From the NCBI GenBank assembly GCA_021432635.1, contig MU270076.1, positions 62,001-126,000 of the forward strand: DNA of 64,000 nt, written 5' to 3'. The first letter of the stretch is position 1, and each line of letters starts with the position of its first letter. The DNA comes from Thozetella sp. PMI_491. Taxonomy: Eukaryota; Ascomycota; Sordariomycetes; Chaetosphaeriales; Chaetosphaeriaceae. Of this stretch, positions 1 to 10,141 are shown in pieces. Below the pieces are notes generated by a model. The model ran no database searches. It was not told the origin of the DNA and was given only the letters and a program-made list of their open reading frames with translations. The position numbers were made by a program, and so were the translations under genes.

Positions 1-690
1 AGTGGGGAGGAAGTCCGAGGCTAGTGACACCATGCCTGCCGGCCCGGAAGAGCCTCTGGCGGGTGCGGGCCTCTCGACCACGGCCGCCCTTCCGGTTGCT
101 GAATCCATCTCGACATCTGCCCAGTCGTCCGCTGCAGGAGGCTTGGACACCGTGGCATCCTTCTCGTCGAAGCACGCCAGCAGGTTGCCGCGGAAAGTGG
201 GGAACAGTTCGGCAGGTTGGAAGATCTGCTTCCTGGGAAGGCTTATGACGAAGGCTTGGCGGCTCTCGGCCCAATACGTGGAGCCCTGGTCTTTGGAGGA
301 GACCTAGACGTCTATCAGCACGGCGCCATCCTCGCGCGAGAACACGGGACGGCCAACGCCTACCTCGAGATACAGCCGGATTGTGTGGCAAGACTTGACC
401 TTGTCGAGGAACTTTTCGGTCCATTCCTCGTTCGCCTCGTCGTCTAGGAGCTCCTTGGCACTCTTGACCCAGGCCTGGACGCAGCCCGCGACGACGCTGA
501 CGAAGACAGTCTTGTCGTCGTAGAACTCGCCGAGCTCGGTGAGCAGGAGCTGCCACTCGGGTTCTGCGGTCACCCCATAACCTACGAGGTCATTCAACCC
601 CTTGATGGCCGTCCGCAGCGGCCCATCTTCTTTCGACCAGTGATCGCGAATCCCGATCTGGACTTTGAGCGGCCTGGCCACGTTAGCCAC
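1..690 (-). pseudogene. Paralogue of the 1464-2576 gene, broken by an in-frame TAG, runs off the left edge
   Basis: On the minus strand one reading frame is open from about 690 to the window edge except for a single TAG at 306-304. The part before the stop (about 128 codons) aligns by eye with the C-terminal half of the protein encoded at 1464-2576: both have a PL-[SK]-x-[TQ]-[VI]-x-x-GI block, a similar spacing of W and L residues, and end in an 'EDG-V-L' block. After the stop the same frame stays open for about 100 codons to position 1, which favours one nonsense change (for example CAG to TAG) over a natural end. The 5' exons are not clear. The first codons lie just after a 'ccgcag' that could be an acceptor. 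Alternatively the TAG is a true stop and the rest is another gene. I do not recognise the family. Confidence 0.5.
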
Positions 691-1463
691 CTGCCTGCGG
701 AGTCTGGATGCACTACTTACAAGGAAGGCATTTTTTGACGATTGACGATCTTCCGCAAGACAGAGACGACCGGTGTGGGGGGGAAGAGCAAGAGAGAGCG
801 GGGGGGCAGGGAGATCGACGCAGAGCTGAAGGTGGCAGACGTTGACTCAGAGATCGACAAGACGTTGAACGGCCTCGACATCAGCTCCCGCCCGCACCTG
901 CAGCAGGTCGCCAAACATTGCCCGGAACAGTTCCGCGGGGAATGGGCGGATGGACGGTCACCCTGCGTCTTGCATGATAGGGGTTAGTGTTTAGCGGCGC
1001 AGTTCTTTGTTTTCGGGAGCTAGAACCTAGGGGGCGTCGAGCTGAAGGTCGGGGTATTCAGCCGCTACTTAGCGCGGCAGTTGGGCGGATTCTGGTGCAC
1101 GCAACACACTGCATCCCCCCCGCGACGTGTGACAGGCTGAATCTTAAGACGGGGGCTAATTTCCACATGATTAGTTACTGGGCTAACCATCGCCAAAAAG
1201 CATCGTGAATAGGCGCACTGCCTCGAGACTAGCTACAGCCGGTGTCAGGGGTAAGTATGCGCGGTCTTTTCGCCAAGATGTCGTGACACTTGGCGTGACG
1301 CGGAGGCATTTTATCATGAGGACTAGGCAGCAACTGGGGCCAGCAGCTTGGATATAAGAAGCTCGAGATGCTTCCACCTGGATGATCAAGCTCGAACAGC
1401 AGAACCAGCCTACTCTCCTCATCTGATACCCATTAACACCATCTCCCTTCACGTTCATACACC
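691..1463. other. Spacer between divergent paralogues, with a possible third relic
   Basis: No complete gene is visible. On the minus strand, around 941-872, a short open stretch (P-A-E-L-F ... G-D-L-L) resembles the P-A-E-L-F ... G-N-L-L stretch near position 140 of the broken paralogue, so this may be the tail of another decayed copy. The promoter of the 1464 gene must lie in the right part of the spacer. The G-run at about 777-806 is low complexity. Confidence 0.35.
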
Positions 1464-2576
1464 ATGACTCGCCTTCCCGCCGTAGAAAAGCTCCCGCTTG
1501 CCCTCCGCAAGAACGGTAAGGCATCAGACGCCAAGGAAAATAGGCTACGGACGCTAACAAACCCCTGACTAAAGTCCGGGACGAGTGGGAAGCTAATAAG
1601 GCCGACTTCGAGAAGCAGCTCTCTGACGTGCTTGGCACCGCGTGGACGATTGACATCAACCCCAATGCTGTCTGGCCGTACCACAACGACGGCTATGCTA
1701 AGGACTCCCTCGGTGCCTGCATCAAGAGGTAGTCGTGCCCCTCCCTGCCGCCGTGGCCTCCTGCTCACCCTGACTTAGCTATGTCGACGGCGCCATCTAC
1801 CAGCTCAAGTACTTGACAGGGAAATACACCGGTCTCGCCGACGAGATCAACAGCCTCGCTAGCGCCCACGTCCTCACGATGGACGTGGACGACTCGGAGC
1901 CTAAGCGTTTCTCTTACAGCGGCACCGACGTGCAGGACGGTAAGCTCCGGCTGCTGTTCCGGCCCGATGCCCTTGGCACCAACATCGACCACGCCGCGCA
2001 GGACAGCCAGCTCTTCCCGGCGCTCAACGCGGCGCCGAGCGACAAGCCTCTCAGCTTCACGGTGCGGAACGGCATCCGGACCGACTACGACCCCAACATC
2101 GAGGCCCTCCGCGCCAAGATCGGCACGCTGATCGAGCGCCCCGACATCAAGCTGGTGCCCAACTTCGACGACACGTTCGCCAAGCTCAAGGCCGCCGCGG
2201 CCGTCAAGGGCAGCGACGTGCGCGACGACTGGGAGACCAACCTCGGCTCCTTCGCGCTCAAGTACTTCGAGGGCCTAGAGTGGCAGCTGAAGAACCTCAA
2301 GGTCGACTCGGACGAGATGGTGCGCGAGGGACTCAACGAGGCGGTCGAGAAGGGCGAGTTTGCCTTCCGCATCGTGGACAAGCTCAAGTACGGGTCATAC
2401 GCCGAGGTCGTCATCGAGGACGGGGTCCTCTACCTGCAGGTAAGTTTCTGCCTCCCTCTGCACGCAACGCCCGTCATTTACCGCTGTGCCACTTCTAACG
2501 CTTCTGCCAGACTCCCGCTGAGAAGTGGGGCACCAACATCGACTATGCCGCCGAGAAGCTTATTGACCAGCTCTAA
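1464..2576 (+). CDS. Unrecognised fungal protein (about 317 aa), four exons
   Basis: Exons 1464-1515, 1575-1728, 1779-2439 and 2511-2576 join in phase through three GT..AG introns of 50-71 nt; the first has a GCTAACA branch-like site. The start is the only ATG that leads cleanly into exon 1 (MTRLPAVEKLPLALRKN). The protein is acidic, has no signal peptide or membrane segment, and is predicted to be cytosolic. The middle (residues 70-210) is rich in D/E/K helices with regular hydrophobic spacing. It ends shortly after an 'EDGVLYLQ' strand and an 'IDYAAEKLIDQL' helix. It is divergently oriented to a broken paralogue at 1-690. I do not recognise the domain and assign no function. The gene model is sound in phase; the family is unknown. 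Confidence 0.8.
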
Positions 2577-3665
2577 TGGGGCACACCAAGAGCGAGTATG
2601 CTGTTCCAGAGCATGCCTGGGAGGTTGAAGTGTGCCCAGAGTGTGGGATATTGGATTCTTAGATAGCAGGATTCACAGGCGCAAGAAGACGTAGCTCCAC
2701 GCAGCGCTGCGCCCAAATAAAAGTTAAATGGAAGCCAAGGCAAAAGTCCTTAAGGCAAACACAACCAAACACTTAGTGTACTCCTATGCCACTCGTGACT
2801 TTCTAGTTCCTCTTATAGACAACTTAGAGGGGACGTCTCGCGCATATGCATGTCAACACCACTAGTTTCGAACAGGGTGGAATCAAGAGCTTAGAGATCT
2901 TCTCCAACCTTAATCGACGCCACTACGCAGAATATACGTAGTTCTACAGAGGTACGTATCAATGCGTGGGTGCAGCCAAGATCTGACTGAACCTTCCACG
3001 GGTGACGACGTTGTCTTTCAATCGTGGTGCTCTCAGCGAGCCAATCAAACCCTTGAATTATAGCCAACAGGCGTTGTCGTCGCGGTAAGCATTGCGCACG
3101 CCGGTAATCCTGTCGTAAATTATGTAGCATAAATGGGTTAATTAATTGCCGGCTCCTATAGGTATTTCTGGTATGGTTATGTAGAGGTCGTCTTAATCTG
3201 CTCCTATGATCTTGCCGCGTAGTTCCTGCTCTATTTCTCGGCTTTAGTCTTGCCGTATCCACCGTGTCAGTTCTCTTTGGGATCATCTAGCCCGCTACCC
3301 GTCGCTGCAGGCTGTTCGGGGCAACAGTGCACATTTCACTACTCTCATCTAGTTCATATCAGTCATTAGCAGCGCATGCATAGTGTCCTGCACTCGGCCG
3401 TTTTATGGATGATGTCACGCGCTGGACCTGGCATAGCAAGCAATATCTTATCCTAGATCATCTTATACCATATGCAGCTTGTTGAGCTTCAATTTGGTAA
3501 TGTTGACGAGTAGTGGCATCTCAATGCTAAGGGAGACGCGCAGGTATGCTACATGGCTTCTAATGTGCCTGCAGAGATTCACGACAAACTTCAGTCTGCC
3601 CAAAAGTGATTCATATGAGTATTGATATTTCATTACATAATAGATGTTCCGTCCCGTCCCTCTGC
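2577..3665. other. Gene-free spacer, moderately AT-rich
   Basis: No open frame with convincing coding character. Several stop-rich frames on the minus strand between 2890 and 3290 look like decayed coding or transposon sequence, but no family could be named. The 3' ends of two convergent genes border it. Confidence 0.4.
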
Positions 3666-6600
3666 TTAAGAGACAGGCGGGACAGTCGGAAGACCCGGGT
3701 CATGGACGCCGTCGGCGTCGTCACCCTGCGGGTCTCCGTTGCACACGTTGAACCACGTGTGGGCCGTGTTGTCGAAGGTAGCGAGGACCTGGTGTTGGTC
3801 CGCGCGGCCGCCGCCGTCGAGATCCGGGTAGTACGCGCAGGTGCCAGCGACCGTGCCGGTGTAGGCGGCCTCGGCTCCAGACCACGAGTAGCGCGAGCCA
3901 GCCACATCCGCCCGACCCTGGTTGTACCGGACATCCGCATCTCCAGTGAACTATATCACCAAGTTAGTCTATGTTCATCCGTCTGTGTGTTGCTGCCGTC
4001 CAGCGGCACAGACAGTGCACTTACCTTGTCGGTCCAGATGTAATCCGCCCAGCCGTCGCCGTTCACGTCGGCGTACCGGATGTTGGCGCGGTCGTTGCTC
4101 TCCGTCTTCTTGAACTGGTCAATATAGTCCCAGCCACCGCTATCGTTGTGCACCCATCCCCACGTGCGGCCGTCCTTCTCAATGCAGAGGTAGTCAGCCT
4201 TTCCGTTGCCCGTGATGTCGGCGAACTGCACAGGCAGGTCGAAGATACCGACGCCGCGCTTCTCGGGGCAGTAGAGGTCCGGCGCCGGGTTCGCCTGGTA
4301 ATCCCAGTTGAAAGCACCGGTCTCGCCCATGCGGTTCCGGAACAGTGAGACGCGGTTCTGGTTGTCAGGGTTCACCCAGATGATGTCATCGTATCCATCG
4401 CCGTCCCAGTCGGCCAGGATTAGGTCGCGGCGGTCGAGGTCCTTGCCAATGATATTCTGCGGAAGGAAGATGTTGTCCTGCTCCGCGTCCCAGAAGCCCG
4501 CCCCGCTGTCCGAGACGACAGTGACGCCGCGGTTCGGGAATAGCGTCATGCTGCCCTTGGAGAGTGCCCAGATGTAGTCCATGCGGCCGTCCTTGTGGCC
4601 GAGGAGGTTACCATATTTGTTGCCGTCGGCCTTGAGCTTGGTGCCTCCGCTGCCGGCGCTCTTGAAGACGCGCATGTTGAAGATATGCTGTGATCCGCTG
4701 GCGACGTGCTCCAGGTACACGTAGTCTTGGCGCCCGAGCAAGCCGAAATCCTGTGGAGTGCCGTAGACGCGGCCAAACAGGATGCGCGTGCGGACGTTCT
4801 CACCGTTGCCGAAGCCACCAAGGTGCGTCGGGCCGCTGGTTGCGTCCTGAAGATTTCATGTTAGTGCCGCGTATAGGCATATGTCTGCAGAGGTCTGCTG
4901 GGGGGATGGATGCGAACCTTGTGGAATCCCTGGCGCCAGGCGACATTCAGACCGTCGCCAATGGAGCCCCTAAGGCAGCTGCGCGCATTCGTCCAGGTTG
5001 TCGTGGCGCCGTTAGTATCGACCCAGATCCAGTCATCACGGCCGTCGCCGTTGATGTCCTCAAAGCGGACTCCGCTGAGATCGCCCATGTTCTTGCCCGT
5101 GAAGCGAAGACCCATCGCCTGCCAGTAGGCCGGGACGTCTTGGACCCAACCGTTCCGCCAGCACCGGATATCGCCGTTCGTCTCGAGGCCGCAGTAGTCG
5201 GCTCGGCCGTCGCCGTCGATGTCGCCGATGCGAACACGCTCCCGGGGGTATCCTTCCGACGTCTTCCACGTTCCAATCGCGGTGAAAGACGGCGGGTTGC
5301 TGCCCGAACCATTGCCCTGGTTGATGCTGGCGGTCGCGGATCCGTCCGCGGCGACGCACACCATGTCGTCGAGGCCGTCGGCGTTGACGTCGATCCAGTA
5401 GATGGACCCAAGGGCGCAGTTGCTTGCAGGGTTAAGGTCATTGATCTTGGTGAATGTGGCGCCGTCGTTCCTCCACACGCCGTAGCGGACCGAGCCGTCC
5501 GACTGGGTGAACTATATCCAGTCAGTCAGCTCCAATGCACACGTACTACCTGCATTAGGGGAAGAACATACCCAACCAATGAAATCGTCACGGTCGCGGC
5601 TGAAGAGTCGCGCAAAAAACCACTGGTTCCTGTCATAATCGCTGGTTACGCTGAGCAGGGTTCCCATGTCCTGGGAGTCGTGGTAGTAGATGCCATCGTC
5701 CTGGCCGCTACCACGCTGCGTCAAGCCCCCAGCCGAGTTTCCCATGTCGGGGGTCTTGTGGCAGTTCACGTCGGCGGTCTGAGGCAGCGGGCTAGTGATC
5801 AGTCCAGCGGCTGTGGCGTCCTTGAAGCCCTGGTAGATCACAGCGGCCATCTTCTTGTAGCCGCCGTCGTTTGGATGGGTGGTGTCGCCGCTGAAATAAT
5901 CACTGGGGTACGAGAGGAATCCGTGGCGAGGTCCGCTCGGGGGGTCCATATCGGCGAGAACAATGGGGCGCCCCTGGCTCCTGAGGGTCGTTACCAATTG
6001 GCGATATTGCGGGTTGACGATGGCGCGGTTCGTTTCGGCGGTAGCATCGCCATTGGGGATGAGCGTGGTAAGGATGATGGTGGTCGAGGGCATGCCGTTG
6101 TTCCAGAAACCTTCCACCAGAGTCCTCATCCTGTCCCCAGCGGTGGCAACATTATCGGACGTGATAATGTCGTTGGTGCCAGCATTAATGACCACCACGT
6201 TGGGCAGGTACTTGTACGATAGCTGAGATGCTGTGTAGATGGTGCTGATATGGTCGCCTGGGTGAGCCTCGACATCCTAATCCCGCAGGTTAATTTACCA
6301 TGCCATCTGCTAGCGAATGAGGGTCCAGGCATACATTGTCTTTCATGTTTCCGTTGTGCTTGGTTCCGACCATGTCGACTTGGTAGCCTTGATAACGCAG
6401 CTCATCCCTGAGTCCCTTGCGGAAGCTATGGCACGATTAGTGTCTGAAGTTTGAAGGCCCGAAAGTCCCAAGACGTACCCATTGTTGTCGGTCGACTGCA
6501 GCCCCCAGACAATGGATGCACCGACACAGAGCACTCGAAGGTCGGGAAGAGCTCTCTTGAGTAGAGCGCTTGGCTCGTCGAGCACGCTCGTGGTATTGAC

Positions 6601-6696
6601 GAGGTCAGGCAGCTCAGGGAGAACGGGGGAAGGGTACGCTTCAACGAACGAACTGGCAGTGAGCAATGCCACTAATAAGGAACGAAAGTGGCCCAT
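3666..6696 (-). CDS. Secreted SGNH hydrolase fused to FG-GAP/VCBS-type repeats (904 aa)
   Basis: Six exons in phase: 6696-6479, 6425-6335, 6276-5572, 5511-4918, 4846-4025, 3950-3666. Residues 1-20 form a signal peptide (MGHFRSLLVALLTASSFVEA). The SGNH/GDSL domain covers about residues 53-265: block I GASIVWG with the nucleophile serine at 61, an INAGTND block (134-139) with the oxyanion Asn/Gly, and the catalytic D234/H237 in GDTTHPND. From about residue 330 on there are repeated DxDGDGxxD-like segments (DVNADGLDD, DIDGDGRAD, DINGDGRDD, DWDGDGYDD, DVNGDGWAD), the calcium-binding loops of FG-GAP/VCBS blades that build a beta-propeller. Such fusions are known in fungi as putative polysaccharide or lipid esterases; the substrate here is unknown. 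The protein acts outside the cell. Intron 4 uses a weak GTTCGC donor, so that junction is the least certain. Confidence 0.88.
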
Positions 6697-7933
6697 TATG
6701 ATAGCACGGAGACGAGCGGTCTCCTAGAGCTAGACGGCACACGGTGGTGGATGGCGACCTGATCGACCTCTCCACCGAGAGGGGGCCATGGTTGACTGCG
6801 GTCTATATACGCTCCATATGGATGCGATCGCTACAGTGCTCCGAATAACCACGGCAGGGGTTATCCCCCTGGTCGTTATTCTCTCCAAGACTTCTAGGTA
6901 GCAGCGCATACTGTTGCGGCCGTCTAGCACCAGGAATGGTTTATTCCCTAAGGTCTTGCGCCATCCTTTCGGCGAAATGGCCCGTATGTAGTCGCCTGGC
7001 CTCCAGGTGACCACGGGGCGCGCAGAAGGAAGCGTATAGCAGGGGATGGGCAACAGCGTATGCCTTCGCGCTACGACCCATCGTTCCCGCCAGGTCTGGT
7101 AGAGCGATCAGGTAATAATAATAAGTGCGACAGCCCCGCTGCCAATGCTACGGGGCTAGATGTCCAGCAATAGGGCCCAAGCCAGTCCCAAGGGCATACC
7201 TGGGGCTAGGGGTCGTGGAGCAGGCTAAGAGAGGCCTGAAGCAATTTATCGTTCCTACGTCGGCCAAAGGGCCGAGTTGTAGTTACATTATTTAACCCCC
7301 ACAGGGCTACTTCCATTGCGTTGGAAATGATGACAGCAGGGGTTAGAGCAAATCGAGGAACCCTAGCATAGTGGACGTGCCAAGACCCTACCTCCAGAGC
7401 GGTAGCACAATCCTGCAGGCACGCTTACTATCGCGGCAAGGGTTAGATCACCTCTAGATCGGGTCAGGCACTGGCTTGGCATTGGACGTTTTCCCCTGCA
7501 ACATAAGCTTTATCACCCTCTGCCGGCGATCCAAGAGGCATAGCAAGCGGCCGCCAGTATGGGACAGCCGACCATCCACGAACTGTAGCGAAGCAGGGGA
7601 GGGAAGACCACTGCATCTATTACTGGCGTATACGACAAGCTAGGATAGGAAATCCGTCTCCGGAAACTAGAAGTAGCAACCGATTCGGCGCTTAACCTGC
7701 AACTCTGTAGTAGATTTAGGGAACTCGCTTGCAGTCGTACCAACCAAGGTTAGCAATACGTTATAATGACATGAAAATGGCGCCAGCGAGCGCGAGTCTC
7801 GGCACCAGACCCGAGCTTCGGGCGCCGAACCACTCCAAGTATTTGATGCAATGTAACAATCTCTAGTCCAGCCATGGCCCAAATAGTGCTGAACACAACA
7901 GTGTGTAGGTCATCCGCCACGCCTCCTATGGAA
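6697..7933. other. Gene-free spacer, possible decayed mobile sequence
   Basis: Contains the promoter of the SGNH gene at its left end. A minus-strand frame at 7053-6730 is open and has protein-like composition (GDY, PKGW, FLVLDG motifs) but I cannot name it; it overlaps the expected promoter, so it may be a relic. The remainder has scattered CTAGGG/GGGGTTA-type words and no clear gene. No terminal repeats were found by eye. Confidence 0.35.
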
Positions 7934-8950
7934 TCAGTTGTCGGTGCTGAGAGAGGAGCTTTCTCCGCCGCAATCGGGAGGAGGACAGCATGGTTGTCGT
8001 GGGCACCCACCTCCACCACCAGGGCACCCACCTCCACCACCAGGGGGCCCCCGAGGCCCCCGAGGGCCCGGACATCCTCTATGTCCTCTGTGTCCGCGGT
8101 GTCCACGAGGTCCACGAGGTCCCTCGCCACCTGGTGCACCTTGAGCCCCAGGCATGCCGGGTAGGCCTGGAAGACCAGGAGGACCCTGGCCACCGGGAGC
8201 ACCCGCCGCACCCGCCGCACCCGCCGCACCGGGAGCACCTGCTGCACCGGGAGCGCCGGGAGCACCTGCCGCGCCGGGAGCACCTGCCGCACCTGCCGCA
8301 CCGGGAGCACCTGCCGCACCGGGAGCACCTGCCGCACCGGGAGCACCTGCCGCGCCGGCCGGGCCGGTGGGTCCCCGGGGTCCCATGGGACCGGGAGTAC
8401 CAGGTAAGCCATTCTGACCATTCTCACCATTCCGACCATTCCGACCATTCTCGCCATTCTGGCCGTTTGGGCCTTGTTCTCCTTGCGGCCCGCGTTCTCC
8501 TACAGGCCCCTGGATTCCGGGTAGGCCTTGTAGTCCAGGGGTACCCTGATTTCCTGGAAGACCTTGCCGGCCTGGCGGTCCTCGGGGTCCTCGTTTTGCC
8601 GGTTCGCTCTTCCGGCAGCAAGTACACCACAAGAGAGCTATCGTGAGCAAACCGAAGAGAACTCCGGGGACAACCGCCGCAGCCTGTAGTGCGTCATTGT
8701 TGCCAGATGCCGCACCTGCACCGGCGGCTGCGGCAGGAGCGGGGGCAGCAGAAGACTCCGTAACGGAGGAGATTTGGGGGACCACATAAGTAGTTTTGGT
8801 CCCGAGAAGTATCGTGGTGGTCACAGTGGAGGACGCATGGGGGATAGTTAAGGTCACGTAGTAAGGTATCTCTTCGAGCACTACTCTGGCCGGTGGCGTT
8901 TCCAATGTATCGCTGGCGGTAGAGGCCTGCAGAGAAGTCGGAAGGCGCAT
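7934..8950 (-). CDS. Membrane-anchored collagen-like protein (338 aa)
   Basis: A single uninterrupted frame from an ATG at 8950. Residues 1-90 are Thr/Ser/Ala-rich without a clear cleavable signal peptide. Residues 91-112 form one transmembrane helix ([20 protein letters not shown], then CC), followed by RKSEPAKR. From G121 to G307 glycine occurs at every third residue without a break, about 61 Gly-X-Y triplets, with many G-A-P, G-P-P, G-L-P and charged G-E-R/G-P-R triplets; the end is G/C/P-rich (GGGGGCP). Collagen triplets form triple helices, so a trimer is expected. The basic residues after the helix predict an outside N-terminus and a cytosolic collagen part, which is odd; the reverse topology would put a fibrous domain on the cell surface. 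The gene has no introns. The role is unknown; adhesion or wall structure is a guess. Confidence 0.85.
   Translation of the reverse strand: MRLPTSLQASTASDTLETPPARVVLEEIPYYVTLTIPHASSTVTTTILLGTKTTYVVPQISSVTESSAAPAPAAAAGAGAASGNNDALQAAAVVPGVLFGLLTIALLWCTCCRKSEPAKRGPRGPPGRQGLPGNQGTPGLQGLPGIQGPVGERGPQGEQGPNGQNGENGRNGRNGENGQNGLPGTPGPMGPRGPTGPAGAAGAPGAAGAPGAAGAPGAAGAAGAPGAAGAPGAPGAAGAPGAAGAAGAAGAPGGQGPPGLPGLPGMPGAQGAPGGEGPRGPRGHRGHRGHRGCPGPRGPRGPPGGGGGCPGGGGGCPRQPCCPPPDCGGESSSLSTDN
8180..8370. repeat. Short-period tandem repeat coding for Gly-Ala-Pro triplets
   Basis: On the plus strand the words 'gcaccgggagcacctgcc' recur in 9- and 18-bp steps. This is the coding repeat of the collagen-like gene and is a likely site of length variation by slippage. 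Confidence 0.8.
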
Positions 8951-10141
8951 GGCGATTGGCGATTGGTGTCTTCAACGCTCTTCGAGAGCATACAATTGTA
9001 CTGCGGAGATGCCAGTCTATGGTGAGCCGCGCCGTCGAGGTTCCCTCTTTACAAGATTTAAGTGACAACATGAAGGCACCGGTTCCCCGTCCCACCTCCT
9101 CCTTGTTCTATCCACGCTTCCACCCCGCTCTCCATCTGCACGTTGAGCCTCATGGAGCAGGTTTTTGCGACTATATAGACCGATTCGTGCTCGGGTAGTG
9201 AGTATCGTCAAATGAGACAAGTGCTGTATGCAGTTGGCTGCGAGGCCTACAGCGTCGACTCGCGAAGGAGGTCGAGGTACATCCATGATTGGCGGCCGGC
9301 AGCAGAGATAACGCAGACCGATACGACAACGGTGTGCTCCAAGGGGTAGCAATCCGAACGGGTAGGGCGGGGTCGGCCCATTGCAGGCGACCGCAGCCTT
9401 TTGTAGGTTCTGAGGCTGTCGAATGTTCCCCGGGCAAGGATAGTATGCAGCATCCCGTTCAGATGAACGCTCTAATAGGATCGGCACGGTTCGCAGCTTC
9501 CCCAGATGGATGGTCCAGCATCGCATGATGGGGGTCGCACCAATCGGGCAAGGCAGTCTTGTATCTCGAGTACCTAATTACTGCTGTGTACTTGAATACG
9601 CCCCATCTAGGAAATACCTTTAGAGCAGAAGCTACATAACCTAAAACTATTGATCGAAGTTACAATGCTCACATTTTTCTTTTTCTTTCGATAATACCTA
9701 TATTCAACCAACGTTTCTGGACACTTCTTTTCCAGCCGCACCGCCAAAGCTATGTTTGCGGGATGGGGCTTCAGTGGAGGCGCCCGTGTGTACCATTACT
9801 AGGAGGCAAGGTATCCGAAGTGCCTATTCCCATATTCGGCCTTATGTGCCTTGAGATATCGACAAGGGGCTCGTTACCGCTTAGACTGTGGTCTGGTAGT
9901 GCAGCGGAGAAGGCTTGGACTTTCAAAGGCCAGTAGATTTCGCCCGAGGTGTAGTCGGAAGAGTAAACCCCGTGTTTAGTTGCATGTCTGAAATGACCAG
10001 ATAAACATGATGATTGCGCCTCCCCGATACCCTCCCATTCCTAGAACGATGCATCGCTGCCGCGCGGTACATGAGAGAATCCGATTCCCAAAAAGTCCTA
10101 CATCCATCCGAGCCCGTCCGATCATCCCATGCTATCCGAAG
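8951..10141. other. Spacer with one unassigned open stretch
   Basis: No complete gene. On the minus strand, roughly 10010-9771, about 80 codons are open and look coding (Y-S-S-D-Y-T-S-G, W-P-L-K-V-Q-A-F) and end in TGA, but there is no start codon and no family match I can name; it may be a gene relic. The stretch at 9600-9720 is AT-rich. The promoter of the collagen-like gene lies just right of 8950. Confidence 0.4.

Noticed and set aside
2-307. Plus-strand open frame at the left edge
   Set aside because: Opposite the better-supported minus-strand paralogue; Ser/Ala-rich shadow frame.
2891-3286. 131-codon frame on the minus strand
   Set aside because: Arg/Thr-rich, no motif, and stop-rich in related frames; at best a decayed element.
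6730-7053. Protein-like frame upstream of the SGNH gene
   Set aside because: Starts and ends without a family match and sits in the promoter; cannot be named as transposon or gene.
8180-8370. Possible CRISPR-like or satellite array
   Set aside because: The repeats are in phase with Gly-Ala-Pro codons and lack spacers; eukaryotic coding repeat.
7990-8646. Plus-strand frames over the collagen repeat (His/Pro- and Ala/Pro-rich)
   Set aside because: They are shadows of the Gly-X-Y coding repeat on the other strand.
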